From a virus: DNA of 20,532 nucleotides. The stretch's first letter is position 1; every line of letters starts with the position of its first letter. The DNA is taken from IMG/VR virus record IMGVR_UViG_3300031873_000707, positions 1-20,532 of that record. One strand, 5' to 3'. The notes under the pieces are model-generated. The model worked only from the letters and a program-made list of their open reading frames with translations, had not been told where the DNA came from and did not search any database. Shown in pieces: positions 5,966 to 13,106 of this stretch. Position numbers and translations under genes: made by a program.

Positions 5966-6354
5966 GCTTCACAGCGGGGTTGAAGGTCGTCTATCGGAAC
6001 AAGGACGAGGAGGTCGTCACGCAGAGCAATTTCTCGCCTTACTCGAACGCTGCGGCTTACTATTACGACTACCCGATCGTGATTGGTGCTTCCACCAGCC
6101 AAACTATATTTTCCTATAATTCGCCCTTTAACCTAATCTTCCCGACCGAGACTTCTGATCTCTTGTTGGTCAAGAACAAAGGGCAAGGCGCAGTCAGGCT
6201 TCAGTATATGAATCTCGCCGGCGCGACCGCTGACATCGAGATCAAGAGCGGCAAGCTTCTTTTGGTTCAGGACGTCGACGTGATCTATGAAATCGTGCTC
6301 GTGAATGCGGGAGCATATTCAAACGAGGTAGAGATATTTCACGCGGGGCACTGA
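5962..6354 (+). CDS. Beta-rich virion protein, paralogue 2 (TerL-portal interval)
   Basis: A 130-residue protein starting at the GTG of the GTGA overlap, with GGGGG eight bases upstream. Elements aligned with its neighbour are LLLVKNKGQGAVRLQYMN against LVVQNNATTGTVTVEWNN, and IKSGKLLLVQDVDVIYEI against IPANGGLAVIPDPHRI. Both begin with a polar N-terminal segment and end in a beta strand. The N-terminal region has a Tyr-rich stretch (AAAYYYDYPIVIG). It ends directly against the portal ATG. It is probably a head surface or stabilising protein; the exact function is not known. Confidence 0.72.
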   Translation: MSFTAGLKVVYRNKDEEVVTQSNFSPYSNAAAYYYDYPIVIGASTSQTIFSYNSPFNLIFPTETSDLLLVKNKGQGAVRLQYMNLAGATADIEIKSGKLLLVQDVDVIYEIVLVNAGAYSNEVEIFHAGH

Positions 6355-8196
6355 ATGAATTTTCACACGAGAAATTGGTGGACACTGAAAGGCGATGACC
6401 TTCAGAGAGCGATCATCACCAATATTCTCGCGATCAGACAGAACCGCCTCGCGTGGGAAGACGACTGCCTGAAGAATCTGAAGCTCGCGACCAATCGATA
6501 CCACGGGGCCCTTTTCGACGTTTCTCAGCAAGAGCTCATGATGGACCCCGAGCAACTCAAGTGGAACATCATCGGTTCGATCATCGAGACCTGCGAAAGC
6601 GAAGTGGCCGGGACGTCCGAACCGAGGGCCAAGTTCATCACTCGAGGGGGCCGATATCGCGACCGCCTCATGGGCGAGAAGCTGACCCAATTCTGCGACG
6701 GGGTCTACTATCTCAATCGCGCCTATTCGCTCGGGAGAGAGTGGCTGAGAGACGCCGCGCTTTTTGGCGACGGTTGGATTGCGATAGTCGAGAAGGAGAC
6801 GCTGGAAGGCGTCGCGATTGCGCTCGAGCGGGTCTTCCCGTGGTGCATCTTCTTCGACGATCGAGATGCCGAGGGCAGGGCCCCTCGCAGCATGTCGCGG
6901 TATTTCGAACTCGACAGGGAAGAGGCCCTTCAACGATTCGCGGGAACGAAGGCGAAAGAGGCGATCAAGTCGGCGAAGAAGATCTTCAGCGACGGGGAGC
7001 ACGGCGAGTCGGTCATTGATCCGGTCGGCTTCATCGAGTCATGGCACCTGCCAACCTACGCCGGCGGCAAGAACGGTCTCGACGTAGTGATTTGCGATTC
7101 AGGGATCGTAAGCGAGGACGATTGGAACGAGCAGACCTTCCCGCTTGTGCCGTTGTTCTGGACGAAGGCGACTCGGGGCATGCGAGGCTGCGGGATCGGG
7201 GAGAGGGTTGGGCCAGTTCAGCTGGAGCTCAATCTCCTGCTCGCGAAAATACAACGTCACACAAACGCAGCGGCGACAAAAATATATTGCAACACTGCAA
7301 CCAAGATAAATGAGAACACACTCAACAACGACGAATTCGCAGTGGTGGAGTACACGGGCGACCAGCCTCCGATCGTTATCAATCAGGCGCCCATTCACGC
7401 GCAGTACTACGATCAGGTCGATCGCCTTTTCTCCCGCGGCTTCGAACTCGCCGGCCTGTCGCAGCTTAGGGCGACGTCTGCGAGGTCTGAGGTCGCGGGG
7501 CTTCGCTCTGGCGCCGCAATTCGTGAATACGCCGGAATTCAGTCTACCAGGCTACAAGCGATCGGGCTTGACTATACCGAGGCCCATCTGGCCGTTTGCA
7601 GAGAGATCTGCAGGGCTGCGCGGCGTGTAGCCGATCGCGGTGACGAGGTCGTGGTCCGCTACCCCCTTGGGGACGAGCTCGCCGAGATCTCCTGGGGGGA
7701 GGTCGCGCTGGACGAGGACGCCTACGTGATCCAGGCCTGGCCCGTCCCGCTCTTGACCGGGTCGCCGGCGTTCCAGCTGCAGAACATCCTCGAGCTCTCG
7801 GAGGTCAACCAGGAGATTGCGAACCACCTGCTCGAGAACTTCGACCACCCCGACATGAGGGCAATCATGCGGGGGATCAACGTGCGGCGGAAGATCGTGG
7901 AGCGGGTGATCGGCAAGATCCTGAATGGCGACACAGTCGACCCGCCTGACCCCGCGATTATCACGCCCGAGACCCTCGAGCAGATGACTGCGGCCTATCT
8001 GGACGCGCAACTGATCGAAGAGGACGTGGAGATCTTGGAAGCATTCCGAGCTTGGCTCGCCCAAGCGAAGGTTCTTTTGCCGCCGCCTCCCTCGATGCCG
8101 CTCATGGGCGGATTGAGCGGAGCCGTGCAACCCGGGGCTATGCCCGGACAACCCCCAGCGATGGGCCCCGACGAAGCGATGGGCCCGGGAGCGTAG
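6355..8196 (+). CDS. Portal protein
   Basis: A 613-residue protein in the canonical place between terminase and scaffold/capsid. Its length and style fit podovirus portals: an N-terminal helical region, wing segments such as AYSLGREWLRDAALFGDGWI, and a long helix in the crown/stem region (about residues 360-420, including SARSEVAGLRSGAAIREYAG). The C-terminus, from about residue 575, is a Pro/Met/Gly-rich tail, probably disordered. It would form the dodecameric ring at the capsid vertex, the docking site for TerL and later for the adaptor and nozzle. The ATG follows the previous TGA immediately; the ribosome binding site is weak (GCGGGG), so coupling is likely. Confidence 0.9.
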   Translation: MNFHTRNWWTLKGDDLQRAIITNILAIRQNRLAWEDDCLKNLKLATNRYHGALFDVSQQELMMDPEQLKWNIIGSIIETCESEVAGTSEPRAKFITRGGRYRDRLMGEKLTQFCDGVYYLNRAYSLGREWLRDAALFGDGWIAIVEKETLEGVAIALERVFPWCIFFDDRDAEGRAPRSMSRYFELDREEALQRFAGTKAKEAIKSAKKIFSDGEHGESVIDPVGFIESWHLPTYAGGKNGLDVVICDSGIVSEDDWNEQTFPLVPLFWTKATRGMRGCGIGERVGPVQLELNLLLAKIQRHTNAAATKIYCNTATKINENTLNNDEFAVVEYTGDQPPIVINQAPIHAQYYDQVDRLFSRGFELAGLSQLRATSARSEVAGLRSGAAIREYAGIQSTRLQAIGLDYTEAHLAVCREICRAARRVADRGDEVVVRYPLGDELAEISWGEVALDEDAYVIQAWPVPLLTGSPAFQLQNILELSEVNQEIANHLLENFDHPDMRAIMRGINVRRKIVERVIGKILNGDTVDPPDPAIITPETLEQMTAAYLDAQLIEEDVEILEAFRAWLAQAKVLLPPPPSMPLMGGLSGAVQPGAMPGQPPAMGPDEAMGPGA

Positions 8197-8197
8197 A

Positions 8198-9208
8198 ATG
8201 GCAGACGAAGCGGACATCAAGACCGAGATGGTCAACGCCATGAAGGCGACCCTTGAAAAAGGAGTGGAAACCGATGCCGTGCGGCAGCAAGAAAAAGGGC
8301 GGGAAGAAGAAGTAGTTCCAGAGGCGGCGGCGCCGGAGGCCGCGGAAGCGAAGGAAACCGCAGAAGCCCCGGCAGAGACGCCCCCGGCCCCCGAGAAGGC
8401 CGCAGAGGAGCCGCCTAAGGCAGAGGCCCAGGACGAGCTTCCCGAGCGTTCCTGGCAGAGCCTGGTGGCCAGGAACAAGGAGAACCTCGAGCTCAAGAGG
8501 AAGGTCAAGGAGCTCGAGGCGGGCGCCGGCGAAGGCAAGGAACTCAGAAAAGAGATCGATCAGCTCAAGGAAGTTAAGAGCTTCGTCGAGACGTGGCACA
8601 AAGATCCGATCGCTTACCTCGACCGCTTACTCGGAGACGATGGGCTCCGCGCCTGGCAAGAGCGAGTGAAGGCCAGGCAGGCTGGTGACGGCGCGACTCA
8701 ACCAGCCCGGGTGGACCCAGAAGTCCGAAAACTCCGCCAGAAGATCGAAGAGCTGGAGAAAAACCAGCACGAGTCGAAGCGAGAGGTGGAGGAGCGGGAG
8801 AGTCAGCGAATGATTTCGGAGTACGTGGCGAACGTCGAGCGAGCAGCGAAGGGCCTTGGAGAAAAGCAATTCAAGGTGTTCCAGAGGCTGAACGGGTCCG
8901 CTGTCGCGATGCAGATCGCCTCAACCCAAGCGCAAGCGGGAGGGGGCATCATGGACCCAGAAGAGGCGGCGAAAGCCGCCCATGCGCAGATTCTGAAGGA
9001 GCTCAGAGAACAGGCGGAGGAGGCGGGAGAGCTGATTGGCTTCGTGCCAGCGCCCCCCAAGCCGACGAACGGGAAGAAGCCTCCGGCGCCGCGAAAAGAC
9101 AAACCCGAAGCAGAGGAGCGCAAGGAGCCATTGTCGCCTCTGCAAGAAGCAGAAGAGACTCGCCGAAAGATGGCGGAAGCCATGAGGGCCGCGATCTCGT
9201 CTGCGTGA
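8198..9208 (+). CDS. Capsid scaffolding protein
   Basis: A 336-residue, highly charged, Ala/Glu/Lys/Pro-rich protein directly before the major capsid gene. Residues 37-82 are a disordered Glu/Ala/Pro stretch. Two coiled-coil segments follow at about 90-135 and 172-212, separated by HKDPIAYLDRLLGDDGLRAW, the short ordered motif seen in many phage scaffolds. The C-terminus is basic and Pro-rich (about 285-335), as expected for the coat-binding end. There are no cysteines. It would template procapsid assembly and leave before or during packaging. No protease gene lies beside it, so exit rather than proteolysis is more likely. The ATG follows a GGGAG site. Confidence 0.88.
   Translation: MADEADIKTEMVNAMKATLEKGVETDAVRQQEKGREEEVVPEAAAPEAAEAKETAEAPAETPPAPEKAAEEPPKAEAQDELPERSWQSLVARNKENLELKRKVKELEAGAGEGKELRKEIDQLKEVKSFVETWHKDPIAYLDRLLGDDGLRAWQERVKARQAGDGATQPARVDPEVRKLRQKIEELEKNQHESKREVEERESQRMISEYVANVERAAKGLGEKQFKVFQRLNGSAVAMQIASTQAQAGGGIMDPEEAAKAAHAQILKELREQAEEAGELIGFVPAPPKPTNGKKPPAPRKDKPEAEERKEPLSPLQEAEETRRKMAEAMRAAISSA
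8274..8315 (+). CDS. Possible embedded Lys-rich mini-ORF (13 aa)
   Basis: Inside the scaffold gene, in the +1 frame, an ATG with AGGAG ten bases upstream (8259-8263) opens a 13-codon frame encoding MPCGSKKKGGKKK before TAG. The scaffold frame across the same bases reads AVRQQEKGREEE. Very short Lys/Gly-rich peptides starting MPxG occur near head genes in some phages, as I recall without a database check. The ribosome binding site and the unusual peptide make this more than noise, but it is too short for any statistical coding test. It could equally be a chance product of Lys/Glu-rich codons. Confidence 0.3.
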   Translation: MPCGSKKKGGKKK

Positions 9209-9218
9209 AAGGGAGCCC

Positions 9219-10505
9219 ATGGGCACCAACGCAAGCATCTCCGCTCTCGATGCGGCGATGAAGGTGATCTACCATCAGTACCGCGACCTGACCTACAAAG
9301 ACCGCCCGTTCCTGGGGACCCTGCCGAAGAAGAAGGTCGTCGGCAAACGCAACGACTACCCGATCAAGTACGGCAACGGAACGACTGGCGCCGCGTTGTT
9401 CTCGGCGGCTCAGACGAACTACGCGCCGCCGAAGTACGAGGCCTGGGAGAGCACCCCCGCCCAGGACTACGCGATCGGCCGGATCGAAGGCAAGGCAGTT
9501 CGCGCCGGAGTCGCCGGGGGCATGGTCGAGGGCCTGGCAGACTCGGTCAGGGCTTGCGCGGATGCGATCCTCGCTCACCTGTCGGACTCGATCTCGATCC
9601 GCTGCTTCCGCCCCGCGAGCGGCTGGCGTGCTCAGATCCTGAGCGTCGACGCGACCGCCAACACGATCACCTTGGTGAATCCGTCCGAAAGCGCCTGCTT
9701 CGAAGTCGGGATGGTTTGTGTCGCTGGGGCCGGTGGTGGCTCGAAGAACTCAGGGTCGGCCATGACGACCATACGGGCCGACTTCTATGCGTCCGGGACC
9801 AACACGGCAGTCATTACAGGCGTCAATCGGAACACCGGGGTGCTCACGTTCAACGACATCTACGCCTCTACGACCGTCGTGCCCTATGATTACCTCGCCC
9901 GCTCGGGAGATCAGTATGCGAGCGCCAACCTCTGCATGTCGGGTCTCTTGGAGTGGTGCCCGGCGTCTGCGCCCTCGTCCGCGGCATTCTTCGGGGTCGA
10001 TCGGACTGCCGACTCGATGCTCGGTGGAACCCGCATCGACGCCTCGGCCTATGGCTCGATCGAGGAGGCGATCATCGACGGTTGCTCCCTCGCCGGAGAG
10101 ATGGGCGGAGCGCCCAAGAACGTCGTGATGGGCTGGCGCAAGTGGACCGCGTTCATCAAAGAGATCGGCTCGAAGACGAGCTACGAGCGCGTCCAGCTGC
10201 AGGCAATCAACGCGGCAGGGAAAGCCATCGCCGATATCGGCTACAAGGCTGTTGCTGTTCACACCAACACCGGCGACGTCAACGTGTTCGCGGATCGCCA
10301 CTGCCCGCACGACTACTGCTGGGCCTACGATCCGGCCGACTTCGTTCTCGAGAGCCTCGGGGACCTGGTCGGGTTCGACACCTTCGACAACGGGTCGACC
10401 TGGAAGCAAAGGTCCGACGCGGACGCCTTCGAGGCTCGCGGCCTGAGCTACCCGCAGCTCGTGAACATCGCCCCAGGGAACGGCTGCATCATCACCCTGC
10501 CCTAA
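9219..10505 (+). CDS. Major capsid protein (HK97 fold)
   Basis: A 428-residue protein after the scaffold gene, with an AAGGGAG ribosome binding site. The N-terminal part (ALDAAMKVIYHQYRDLTYKD, then PFLGTLPKKKVVGKRNDYPI) matches the N-arm and E-loop region of podovirus-type HK97-fold capsid proteins. Residues about 135-235 look like an inserted beta domain (QILSVDATANTITLVNPSES, later GVNRNTGVLTFNDIYA and DYLARSGDQY). The C-terminal half has P-domain and A-domain features (AIIDGCSLAGEMGGAPKNVV, MGWRKWTAFI, and the closing YPQLVNIAPGNGCIITLP). It is rich in cysteine, including DRHCPHDYCW. The gene ends with a double stop TAATAA. It forms the icosahedral shell with the scaffold and portal. Confidence 0.92.
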   Translation: MGTNASISALDAAMKVIYHQYRDLTYKDRPFLGTLPKKKVVGKRNDYPIKYGNGTTGAALFSAAQTNYAPPKYEAWESTPAQDYAIGRIEGKAVRAGVAGGMVEGLADSVRACADAILAHLSDSISIRCFRPASGWRAQILSVDATANTITLVNPSESACFEVGMVCVAGAGGGSKNSGSAMTTIRADFYASGTNTAVITGVNRNTGVLTFNDIYASTTVVPYDYLARSGDQYASANLCMSGLLEWCPASAPSSAAFFGVDRTADSMLGGTRIDASAYGSIEEAIIDGCSLAGEMGGAPKNVVMGWRKWTAFIKEIGSKTSYERVQLQAINAAGKAIADIGYKAVAVHTNTGDVNVFADRHCPHDYCWAYDPADFVLESLGDLVGFDTFDNGSTWKQRSDADAFEARGLSYPQLVNIAPGNGCIITLP

Positions 10506-10524
10506 TAAGAGTTGAGGTTCTACC

Positions 10525-11196
10525 ATGCCACCGATCCTCAGAGGCACGGTCAAGACCCGAGACCCTGGACTGAGGGTCGTCGCAGGATCCTTTGTTCCTG
10601 GAGTCTCAAGCGGTCTCTCAACCTACATCCTGACGCTTGCCAGCGGGACCCCGGCGAACCGCCTGGTCATCACGGCCAAGGCGCCATTCGTCGGGGCTGC
10701 TGGCGACGCGCTCACTTTCGACACAGAAGAGGGCGGCGCTCTCTCGGCTGTCTACGCGGCTCCGAAAACAACTCTGACTTACGTCGCGGCGTCAACCACG
10801 TTGGCGCAGGCGGTCACCGCGATCAATGCGATCAGCGGCGGCGCGGTGACCGCTTCGGCGATTGGAACCGGCACGACCACTTTCACGTTAACGAGCGACC
10901 TGATCACCCCCACCGCTCTCAGTGGAGGCGGGACGCAAAAGGGCAGAGGCTTCAGCGTGGCCCAGACCGCGGCCGGGACCTACCGCGTGACCCTTGACGA
11001 CATTCTGCAGGCCGTCCATCTGGTCAACGTCTCGGTTCAGACGGCAGTCGCGAAGGATCTGAGGGCGCAGGTCGGCCCCATCGTCCAGGCTTCGAAGTAC
11101 TTCGATATTTTCACGTTGGCCGGTTCAACGCTCACAGACGGAGCCTCGACGGACCGGATCAGCTTCATCGTTACGGGCCGGGCGATCACCCGGTAG
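10525..11196 (+). CDS. Beta-rich virion protein with inserted domain, paralogue A
   Basis: A 223-residue protein directly after the capsid gene (ATG with TTGAGG upstream). The backbone reads VVAGSFVPG, later KGRGFSVAQTAAGTYRVTLD, RAQVGPIVQ and DRISFIVTGR. The next gene has the same elements in the same order. A stretch of about 110 residues (approximately 28-138) rich in Ala, Thr and Gly interrupts the backbone. It runs from ANRLVITAKAPFVGAAGDAL to TLAQAVTAINAISGGAV and ends TALSGG, resembling a domain that recurs in phage structural proteins. A probable capsid decoration or head-fibre protein, judged by position; the exact role is unknown. Confidence 0.78.
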   Translation: MPPILRGTVKTRDPGLRVVAGSFVPGVSSGLSTYILTLASGTPANRLVITAKAPFVGAAGDALTFDTEEGGALSAVYAAPKTTLTYVAASTTLAQAVTAINAISGGAVTASAIGTGTTTFTLTSDLITPTALSGGGTQKGRGFSVAQTAAGTYRVTLDDILQAVHLVNVSVQTAVAKDLRAQVGPIVQASKYFDIFTLAGSTLTDGASTDRISFIVTGRAITR

Positions 11197-11208
11197 AAGG
11201 GATTCGAC

Positions 11209-12066
11209 ATGAGTATCGGACAGACCTACGATACACACGCGCTGGAAGCTGGTCTCGTCTTCGTCTATGGCTCTTTTGCTCCGAATGGGACCAGTGCAAT
11301 CGACGCGACAAGTATCCGCGGGAAAGGGTTTTCGGTCGAGAGAGTCGGGGTTGGGATGTACCTCCTGACCTTCGACAAATATCCAGGGTTCCGCGCTTTC
11401 ACGGCGTCGCTGCAGCTTGCCGCGGCTGCTGACAACTTCATCCAGGTCGGGCCTTACACGAGCGCCGTCTCGAAGGTCGTGAACACCTATACCAACGCGA
11501 CGGAGAAGGTCAACAAGAGCTCTCACGGGCTCCTGGATGGGATGAAGGTGCGGCTGAGCGCGACGGAAGGCGCTCCAGTCGTCTGTACCTTTACCAACGC
11601 GACGGAGAAGGTCAACAAGAGCTCTCACGGCCTGCTCGATGGAGATCGCGTGCGGTTCCGGAACGTAGGCGGCGCTCTGCCTACGGGATTGTCGGACGAG
11701 AAGATCTACTGGGTCGTCAACAAGGGGACGAACGACTTCGAGGTCTCCCTGACCGTGGGCGGCGCCGCCGTGACGATCAGTGACGACGGGACCGGGACGA
11801 ACTACTACTATCCGCAAGCGGCCCTGCCGACCGGTCTCAGCGAAGGACCCTACTACGTGGTCAACAAGGGGACGAACGACTTCGAGGTCTCGCTGACCGC
11901 TGGTGGTGCGGCGGTCACGTTCTCGAGCGATGGCGTCGGGACCCTGACCTACTACGTAGAGCCGGGGACCTTGCTGCTCTACAGCTGGACTTCGGCCCTT
12001 GCTGACATCGCAGCCAACGCGAACAACCGGATCAACTTCTGCGCGGTCTTCGACAGCTTGACCTAA
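11209..12066 (+). CDS. Beta-rich virion protein with HGL/YVVN modules, paralogue B
   Basis: A 285-residue protein with AAGGGA six bases before its ATG. It shares the backbone of the preceding gene: VYGSFAPNG, IRGKGFSVERVGVGMYLLTF, FIQVGPYTSA and, after the insert, LYSWTSALADIAANANNRIN plus FCAVFDSLT. About 150 residues between the QVGP and LYSW segments are built from repeat modules. A first half is NATEKVNKSSHGLLDG, seen twice, and a second half YVVNKGTNDFEVSLT with GGAAVT is also seen twice. The arrangement is first half, first half plus second half, second half. Repeats are near-identical at the DNA level. It is probably on the virion surface as a decoration or fibre protein; the modules may bind glycans or host structures, which is inference. 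Confidence 0.8.
   Translation: MSIGQTYDTHALEAGLVFVYGSFAPNGTSAIDATSIRGKGFSVERVGVGMYLLTFDKYPGFRAFTASLQLAAAADNFIQVGPYTSAVSKVVNTYTNATEKVNKSSHGLLDGMKVRLSATEGAPVVCTFTNATEKVNKSSHGLLDGDRVRFRNVGGALPTGLSDEKIYWVVNKGTNDFEVSLTVGGAAVTISDDGTGTNYYYPQAALPTGLSEGPYYVVNKGTNDFEVSLTAGGAAVTFSSDGVGTLTYYVEPGTLLLYSWTSALADIAANANNRINFCAVFDSLT
11485..11630 (+). repeat. Direct repeat A (44 bp, two copies)
   Basis: Copies at 11485-11528 and 11587-11630 are identical except for one base, offset by 102 bases (34 codons). Each encodes the segment TNATEKVNKSSHG. Synonymous positions are conserved too, which indicates recent duplication or gene conversion rather than selection on the protein. Confidence 0.9.
11716..11891 (+). 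repeat. Direct repeat B (32 bp, two copies)
   Basis: Copies at 11716-11747 and 11860-11891 are identical over 32 bases, offset by 144 bases (48 codons). Each encodes VNKGTNDFEVS. Together with repeat A this shows that halves of one module were duplicated separately inside the gene. Confidence 0.9.
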
Positions 12067-12085
12067 GAGGAGTGAGGGAGGGGCC

Positions 12086-12766
12086 ATGTCTGCCAGAATC
12101 ACGCTTACGACTCTGAAGGCGCTCATCAAAGACCAAGCAGACATGGCCAGCTCCACTTTTTTGACCGCCGGCTCGATGGATACGACCCTCACCTACTGGA
12201 TCAACTGCGCCGTCGCGGAGCTCCACGACCTTCTCGTCCAGTCGTTCGAGGACTACTTCGTCAAGAAAACGACCATCGCCCTCTCGGGCGCCGAGACATA
12301 TGTGCTCCCGGAGAACCTGCTTAGGGTCCTCAAGGTCCTCAGAAGCGATGGAGGGACCGTCACCGAGGTCAGGCGGGCTACCTTCTCGGACTTCACGAGC
12401 CTCATGAGTGAGGGCTCCTCTGCGGTCTACACGCCCATGTACCGGATCTCGGGCTCCGAGATCTACATCCTGCCGAGCGACACGACTGGATCGATCATCC
12501 TTTTCTACGTGCCCCAGGCGGTCAACCTGGCTCTGCCGGATGACGAACTCCACTACAACGTCCCTGACGGGTGGGCCGAGTTCGTCGTCGCGGACGTGGT
12601 CGCCCGGGCCCTCGAGAAGGAAGAGTCGGACCCGTCACCGGCACTCAGGCGGAAGGAGATGGCGAGGTCCAGGATCGTCACCATGGCGGCCGGCCGGGAC
12701 TCCTCCGACCCAAAGCGGCAGATCGACAGGAACAGCCAAAGGGACAACCTCTGGACCAGGGGGTGA
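12086..12766 (+). CDS. Head-tail adaptor (portal-adaptor) protein
   Basis: A 226-residue protein with GGGAGGGG before its ATG. The pattern fits the adaptor family found after capsid genes in podovirus-like phages (functional counterparts are T7 gp11 and P22 gp4). It has an N-terminal helical segment with FLTAGSMDTTLTYWINCAVA and ELHDLLVQSFEDYF. A beta region follows with YVLPENLLRVLKVLRSDGG, then YRISGSEIYILPSD and ILFYVPQAVNLALPDDE. It ends in a C-terminal helical, charged tail. It would form a ring below the portal that receives the nozzle protein. The assignment rests on pattern and gene order. Confidence 0.72.
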   Translation: MSARITLTTLKALIKDQADMASSTFLTAGSMDTTLTYWINCAVAELHDLLVQSFEDYFVKKTTIALSGAETYVLPENLLRVLKVLRSDGGTVTEVRRATFSDFTSLMSEGSSAVYTPMYRISGSEIYILPSDTTGSIILFYVPQAVNLALPDDELHYNVPDGWAEFVVADVVARALEKEESDPSPALRRKEMARSRIVTMAAGRDSSDPKRQIDRNSQRDNLWTRG

Positions 12767-12770
12767 AGCC

Positions 12771-13100
12771 TTGGGCAAAAGAACGGTCCAGGGATTCATC
12801 AGGACAAATAGGTCCAATCCAGAGATAATAAAGCTGGAGGATTCGATTGTCAACTATACGGCACAGTTGACATTGAATCAGATATTGTCCGGCGCGATTA
12901 TCGGCCCACTCCAGCTCCTGGCGGGAGTAACCCAAAGCGTCTATCACGGCCTTGGAAGGGAATACGTCGGATGGATTGTGATCGACACAGACCAGCCTAC
13001 GGATATCTTCAGGGATTCGATGGCGCCGGACGACCCGACGCTTTCGATCCCGCTCCAGGCTGCGACGCTTAGTCCAATCGTCAAGCTGTATGTTTTTTGA
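12771..13100 (+). CDS. Small virion protein, collar/tail associated
   Basis: A 109-residue protein. The frame is open far upstream, but the supported start is a TTG at 12771 with GGGGG seven bases upstream, right after the adaptor stop. After a polar N-terminus the sequence has LSGAIIGPLQLLAGVTQSVY followed by HGLGREYVGWIVIDT and a C-terminal strand IVKLYVF. The pattern leading to H-x-LGR-x3-GW is one I recall from small structural proteins of other tailed phages near the tail genes, where its function is unsettled. A component of the collar or tail base is the most reasonable guess. Its stop is a few bases before the nozzle start. Confidence 0.7.
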   Translation: MGKRTVQGFIRTNRSNPEIIKLEDSIVNYTAQLTLNQILSGAIIGPLQLLAGVTQSVYHGLGREYVGWIVIDTDQPTDIFRDSMAPDDPTLSIPLQAATLSPIVKLYVF

Positions 13101-13106
13101 GGGACC

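Noticed and set aside
7552-8538. 328-codon minus-strand frame opposite the portal end and scaffold
   Set aside because: Ser/Ala-rich antisense of the Glu/Ala-rich scaffold; no ribosome binding site or family resemblance.
10503-10524. Possible terminator after the major capsid gene
   Set aside because: Only a double stop TAATAA and a ribosome binding site are present; no stem-loop with a T-run was seen.
11125-12192. 355-codon minus-strand frame opposite the post-capsid genes
   Set aside because: Shadow of well-supported forward virion genes with matching paralogy; the low-complexity repeats merely mirror the forward repeats.
12408-12770. Long upstream extension of the small 109-aa virion protein frame
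   Set aside because: It overlaps the adaptor gene with Arg/Ser/Pro-rich shadow sequence; the TTG at 12771 has its own ribosome binding site.
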